Of a stretch of 64,000 bases of DNA, positions 60,472 to 64,000 are shown in pieces. The first letter of the stretch is position 1, and each line of letters begins with the position of its first letter. The notes under the pieces are model-generated. The model was given only the letters and a program-made list of their open reading frames with translations, was not told the DNA's origin and ran no database searches. A program made the translations under genes and the position numbers. The DNA comes from Candidatus Woesearchaeota archaeon CG10_big_fil_rev_8_21_14_0_10_44_13 (GTDB lineage Archaea > Nanobdellota > Nanobdellia > Woesearchaeales > UBA12501). The DNA is taken from the NCBI GenBank assembly GCA_002762985.1, contig PCXZ01000032.1:18589-82588 (forward strand). The letters run 5' to 3'.

Positions 60472-61023
60472 ATGGATAAGCAACGAGATATTAAAGTAGT
60501 AAACATAGTGGTTTCTGCATCTTTGAACCATGACATTCCATTGGAGAAGATGGCAGCAACATTGTCCAACACAGAGTATAATCCTGAGCAGTTTCCGGGA
60601 TTAGTGATAAGGATAAAAGAGCCTAAGACTTCTGCATTGATATTCAGCTCTGGTAAGATAGTCTGCACTGGAGCAAGGTCAATGGACAAGGTTGAGGAAT
60701 CCATAGGCAAGATCATAAAGATACTTGAGAAGATAGGCATAAAGATAACGATCAAGCCAGAGATAAAGATCCAGAACATTGTTGCATCCGGCAGCGTTGG
60801 GATGGACCTGAACCTGAATGACCTGGCAATGAAGCTTGACAATACGGAGTATGAGCCTGAGCAGTTCCCAGGCCTTGTGTATAAGCTGGCAGAGGCAAAG
60901 GCAACTTTCCTGCTTTTCAGCAATGGAAAGGTCGTATGCACCGGAACAAAGAGTGAAAAAGAGGTCTATGCGGCTTTGGAGAAGCTTATAGACAACCTGA
61001 AGAAGATCAAGTCAAAAAAATAA
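60472..61023 (+). CDS. tbp: TATA-box-binding protein
   Basis: The 183-residue protein is the two-fold repeat of TBP: each half has the phrase EYNPEQFPGLV or EYEPEQFPGLV, then an AxxLIFSSGKIVCTGA-type strand pair (ALIFSSGKIVCTGARS and TFLLFSNGKVVCTGTKS). It binds promoter TATA boxes and recruits TFB and RNA polymerase. The length and both repeats are complete; the tail is short and Lys-rich. Confidence 0.96.
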   Translation: MDKQRDIKVVNIVVSASLNHDIPLEKMAATLSNTEYNPEQFPGLVIRIKEPKTSALIFSSGKIVCTGARSMDKVEESIGKIIKILEKIGIKITIKPEIKIQNIVASGSVGMDLNLNDLAMKLDNTEYEPEQFPGLVYKLAEAKATFLLFSNGKVVCTGTKSEKEVYAALEKLIDNLKKIKSKK

Positions 61024-61073
61024 GCCAGTCAAATTTTTTATTTTAATTCTCCCTGACAAAAAAGGAAGCCAAA

Positions 61074-63095
61074 ATGGAGCTGATGGATCAAATTAAAAGG
61101 TTTGCTGAATTTATCGAGCTTCACCACCATGCGGAGCTGCTCGAGAGAGTTAGGAAAGGAAGCAATTTTCTTGTCATAGATTTCACTGAGCTTTCAAAGT
61201 TCGATCCTGGTCTTGCTGACCTTCTTCTTGACCAGCCTGAAGAGGTCATAAAGGCAGCAGAAGTCTCTGTAAGGGAGTTTGATCTGCCCGAGGAGGCTAA
61301 GAATTTCAAGATAAGGTTCAGCAATCTCCCTGAAACTCAGAAGATAAACATAAGGGACATAAGGAGCGAACATATAGGCAGATTCCTTTTCACCGACGGG
61401 ATCGTGAGGCAGAAAAGCGATGTCAGGCCTCAGGTAACTTCTGCAAAGTTCGAATGCCCAAGCTGCGGCAATATGATTTCTGTGCTGCAGATAGACACCA
61501 AATTCAGGGAGCCGACAAGATGCGGCTGCGGAAGAAAGGGGAAATTCAGGCTTGTGAGCAAAGAACTGGTTGATGCGCAGAGGATCGTTCTTGAAGAGAG
61601 CCCAGAAACGTTGGATGGGGGCGAGCAGCCAAAGAGGATGGATATCTTCCTGAAAGAGGACTTAGTAAGCCCCATGAGCGATAAAAAAACAAATCCTGGC
61701 TCAAGGATAATGGTCAATGGCATACTGAAGGAATTGCCAATCATATTGAAGACGGGCGGCCAGTCTATAAGGTTTGACCTGTTCATAGAGGTTAATCATG
61801 TTGATGCTGTAGAAGAGGAGTTTGGGGATGTAGAGATATCAAAAGAGGAAGAGGAGCAGATAAAAGAGATTGCGAGATCACCCAATGTCAATGAGAGGAT
61901 ATTCGATTCAATAGCCCCTTCAATCTATGGCCATGAAAGGATAAAGGAGGCCATAGCACTGCAACTAATAGGGGGGGTTAGGAAAGTCAGGGATGATGGC
62001 GTTACCACAAGAGGGGACATGCATATCCTCCTTATAGGCGATCCAGGCGCAGGAAAATCCCAATTGTTGAAAAGGGCCACATTGATAGCACCTAAAGGAA
62101 GGTATGTGAGTGGGAAAGGCGCTTCTGGCGCAGGCCTTACTGCGGCGGTTGTCAAAGACGAGTTCCTTAAGGGGTGGGCTCTTGAAGCTGGCGCCCTGGT
62201 ATTGGCGAATAAAGGGTTCTGCATGATAGACGAGCTTGATAAGATGTCAAAAGAGGACAGAAGCGCGATGCATGAAGCCCTTGAACAGCAGACGGTGACG
62301 ATCTCCAAAGCAAACATACAGGCAACTTTGAGGGCAGAGACCACTGTGCTTGCGGCTGCAAATCCCAAATTCGGAAGATTCGATCCTTATGATATCGTTG
62401 CAAAACAGATAGACCTGCCGCCTACGCTGATAAACAGATTTGACCTCATATTCCCGATAAAGGACATGCCTGATGCACATAATGATGAGAAGATGGCAAA
62501 ATTCATCCTCAACCTGCATAGCACAATCTCTTCTGAGAAAGCGGATATTGACACAAACCTGTTGAGAAAATATATAGCTTATGCAAGGACAAGGATAATA
62601 CCAAGGCTGACAGATGAGGCAATGGAAGAGATCAAGGAGTATTATGTCACGATGAGGGGCTCAGGATCGAGTGAAGAAAGCTCTATAAAAACCATCCCAA
62701 TCTCTGCAAGGCAGCTGGAGGGCCTTGTAAGGCTGAGCGAGGCAAATGCAAGGATCAGGCTGAGTAATAAGGTCACTAAAAAAGATGCTAAAAAAGCGAT
62801 AGAGCTGCTTGATTATTGCCTGAGGCAGATTGGTCTGGACAGGGAGACTGGCAAGATAGACATAGACAGGATAACCACCGGCATAACAGCTTCACAGAGA
62901 GGGAACATAGTCGTAATCAAAGAGCTGATCTCTGATCTCGAGAATAAGATAGGAAAAACAATCCCCATAGAAGAAGTTGTCAAGAGCGCAGCTGAGAAGA
63001 ATATCAATGCTGAGAAAGTTGACGAAGTCATTGAAAGATTGAAGAGAAGCGGAGACCTTTTCGAACCCAGGAGAGGGTTCATCCAGAGAATCTAG
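61074..63095 (+). CDS. mcm: Replicative MCM helicase
   Basis: The 673-residue protein has an N-terminal domain with a four-cysteine zinc finger (CPSCGNM ... RCGCGRKG) and the AAA+ core. The core shows Walker A GDPGAGKSQLLKR, Walker B CMIDELDKM, sensor 1 LAAANPKFGRFD and the arginine-finger region LINRFDLIF. A C-terminal winged helix closes it (ERLKRSGDLFEPRRGFI). It unwinds DNA at replication forks as a hexamer. There is no intein. It is followed after 26 nt by an RPA-type gene and preceded by tbp. Confidence 0.96.
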   Translation: MELMDQIKRFAEFIELHHHAELLERVRKGSNFLVIDFTELSKFDPGLADLLLDQPEEVIKAAEVSVREFDLPEEAKNFKIRFSNLPETQKINIRDIRSEHIGRFLFTDGIVRQKSDVRPQVTSAKFECPSCGNMISVLQIDTKFREPTRCGCGRKGKFRLVSKELVDAQRIVLEESPETLDGGEQPKRMDIFLKEDLVSPMSDKKTNPGSRIMVNGILKELPIILKTGGQSIRFDLFIEVNHVDAVEEEFGDVEISKEEEEQIKEIARSPNVNERIFDSIAPSIYGHERIKEAIALQLIGGVRKVRDDGVTTRGDMHILLIGDPGAGKSQLLKRATLIAPKGRYVSGKGASGAGLTAAVVKDEFLKGWALEAGALVLANKGFCMIDELDKMSKEDRSAMHEALEQQTVTISKANIQATLRAETTVLAAANPKFGRFDPYDIVAKQIDLPPTLINRFDLIFPIKDMPDAHNDEKMAKFILNLHSTISSEKADIDTNLLRKYIAYARTRIIPRLTDEAMEEIKEYYVTMRGSGSSEESSIKTIPISARQLEGLVRLSEANARIRLSNKVTKKDAKKAIELLDYCLRQIGLDRETGKIDIDRITTGITASQRGNIVVIKELISDLENKIGKTIPIEEVVKSAAEKNINAEKVDEVIERLKRSGDLFEPRRGFIQRI

Positions 63096-63121
63096 CAGAA
63101 GGATAAAAAATATATCTGACT

Positions 63122-63823
63122 ATGGAAACCAGACAAAGGCAGACGGCTTTCAAGGTAAGAGTGAGTGATGTTCTTAATGGGAAGTATGTTGTGCAGGAGG
63201 GATGGGACCCGAATTACATAACTGTGAACGGGATCAAAGTCTCAAGAGTCAATATCATAGGGGTGATAGTCTCTAAGCAGAGCAATGAGCTGAACCAGAA
63301 CGAGACTCTTGTCCTTGACGACGGATCCGGCAGGGTATCCCTGAGGGCTTTCGAAGCGACAGACTTCTCGAAGGTCAAGGTAGGGGATGTGGTCTTGCTT
63401 ATCGGAAGGCCGAGAGAATATGCCGGCGAAGTGTATATCATGCCAGAGATAATAAAGGCCATTGCTGATAAGAGATGGGCTGATGTGAGGAAGATTGAGC
63501 TTGAGTTGATCAAACCTGCTGAAGGACATGACAGCCAGGGCACAGGGGTTGTTAAAGCCAAGCAGGAAGAACTGAAAAAGGTTGATACAGAAGAAGTCCT
63601 TTATGAAGAGTCTGAAGAAGAGGAAACAAAAAAAGAGCAGAAAGAGGAAACCCCTGCTGAGAGGGTGATAAACTCTATAAAAGGGCTTGATAATGGAGAC
63701 GGAGCAGACGTTGATGCAGTCATCAAAAATTCCAGCGGGAATGCTGAAGAGATCATAAATGAGCTTTTGAGGAGAGGAGACATATTTGAATTGAGGCCTG
63801 GCAAGATAAAAGTTCTCGAATAA
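63122..63823 (+). CDS. RPA small-subunit-like (RPA32-type) ssDNA-binding protein
   Basis: The 233-residue protein has a single OB fold (about residues 35-120, VNIIGVIVSKQSNELNQNET then LVLDDGSGRVSLRAFEATDF), an acidic disordered linker and a C-terminal winged helix (AEEIINELLRRGDIFELRPG). That order is the one of eukaryotic RPA32 and archaeal RPA-associated proteins. It is probably the partner of the 44841 protein and is co-transcribed with mcm. Confidence 0.83.
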   Translation: METRQRQTAFKVRVSDVLNGKYVVQEGWDPNYITVNGIKVSRVNIIGVIVSKQSNELNQNETLVLDDGSGRVSLRAFEATDFSKVKVGDVVLLIGRPREYAGEVYIMPEIIKAIADKRWADVRKIELELIKPAEGHDSQGTGVVKAKQEELKKVDTEEVLYEESEEEETKKEQKEETPAERVINSIKGLDNGDGADVDAVIKNSSGNAEEIINELLRRGDIFELRPGKIKVLE

Positions 63824-63914
63824 GGCAGTAAGACGGATTATTTATATAGATTGAAATTGTGTTTTCTGATGTTATAGTGTATCACATTAATAATCGTATG
63901 TATTCGGTAATGAA

Positions 63915-63936
63915 ATAAGGGGTTGCGACCCCTTAT
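63915..63936 (+). terminator. Perfect hairpin after the mcm-RPA unit
   Basis: ATAAGGGGT-TGCG-ACCCCTTAT is a 9-bp stem with a 4-base loop. The remaining sequence to the edge holds TCGCTACGCTCGG, related to short hairpins at 3.1 and 46.1 kb. A TATA-like TTATTTATATAGA lies near 63838-63850. No reading frame of note is visible from 63824 to the window end. Confidence 0.4.
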
Positions 63937-64000
63937 AATCCCCTTCCGCCTCCCTCCTCGTCAAGCCCTCGCTACGCTCGGTCTTGCCGTATCTCGGTCG

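Overview
The window looks like a chromosomal piece of an archaeon, most probably a DPANN lineage of the Woesearchaeota/Pacearchaeota type. The information-processing genes are archaeal (TATA-binding protein, MCM, RadA, two RPA-type OB proteins, RNase P p30, TRAM protein). TATA-box promoters lie about 27 nt upstream of leaderless starts or about 50-60 nt upstream of genes with GGTGA/GGAGGT ribosome sites, and a tRNA carries bulge-helix-bulge introns. The phylum assignment is inference from gene content; no rRNA is present.

Layout. 0-2.8 kb: housekeeping genes (histidine phosphatase, ThpR, TRAM protein on the minus strand; RNase P p30 on plus). 3.2-24 kb: very large secreted, cysteine-rich proteins with MopE-type, DUF4215-type, thrombospondin-3-type, PKD and DUF1554 modules, with a small wHTH regulator at 10 kb. 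24-39 kb: a same-strand run of membrane proteins whose N-termini nearly all read K/R-K/R-G/A/S followed by Q/M/E/D/L and one hydrophobic helix, the pattern of class III (type IV prepilin-like) signal peptides. I count 19 such proteins between 10.7 and 39 kb. Interleaved and following (33.7-44.7 kb) are proteins with peptidoglycan-cutting domains: an amidase_3-like protein, a prepilin-headed amidase_3 plus M74 endopeptidase fusion, and a secreted metallophosphatase/NAGPA/NAGPA/SLT lytic transglycosylase. 44.8-64 kb: replication, recombination and transcription genes (RPA, RadA, TBP, MCM, RPA small subunit), an AT-rich insertion with a LAGLIDADG homing endonuclease, an ISC/tRNA-thiolation operon, a multi-pass Ig-repeat surface protein, an amino-acid permease, and a tRNA-Trp(CCA) gene with two introns.

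The main candidate for an undescribed system is the roughly 41 kb surface locus (3.2-44.7 kb): giant adhesin-like proteins, many pilin-like subunits, two leaderless wHTH regulators and a set of enzymes that together would attack glycan strands, the lactyl-amide bond and the peptide cross-link of bacterial peptidoglycan. An archaeon of this kind is not expected to have its own peptidoglycan, so contact with, penetration of, or predation on bacteria is the simplest reading, but that is inference. No secretion ATPase, platform protein or prepilin peptidase is visible here; they would have to lie elsewhere.

Second, the tRNA-Trp gene has a 77-nt anticodon-loop intron and a 26-nt T-loop intron with a textbook bulge-helix-bulge, and the downstream permease start must be placed after it. 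Third, a ThiI-like THUMP protein has lost its PP-loop and is translationally coupled to a TtuA/TtcA-like PP-loop protein lacking the usual N-terminal zinc finger, suggesting a split thiouridine synthase.
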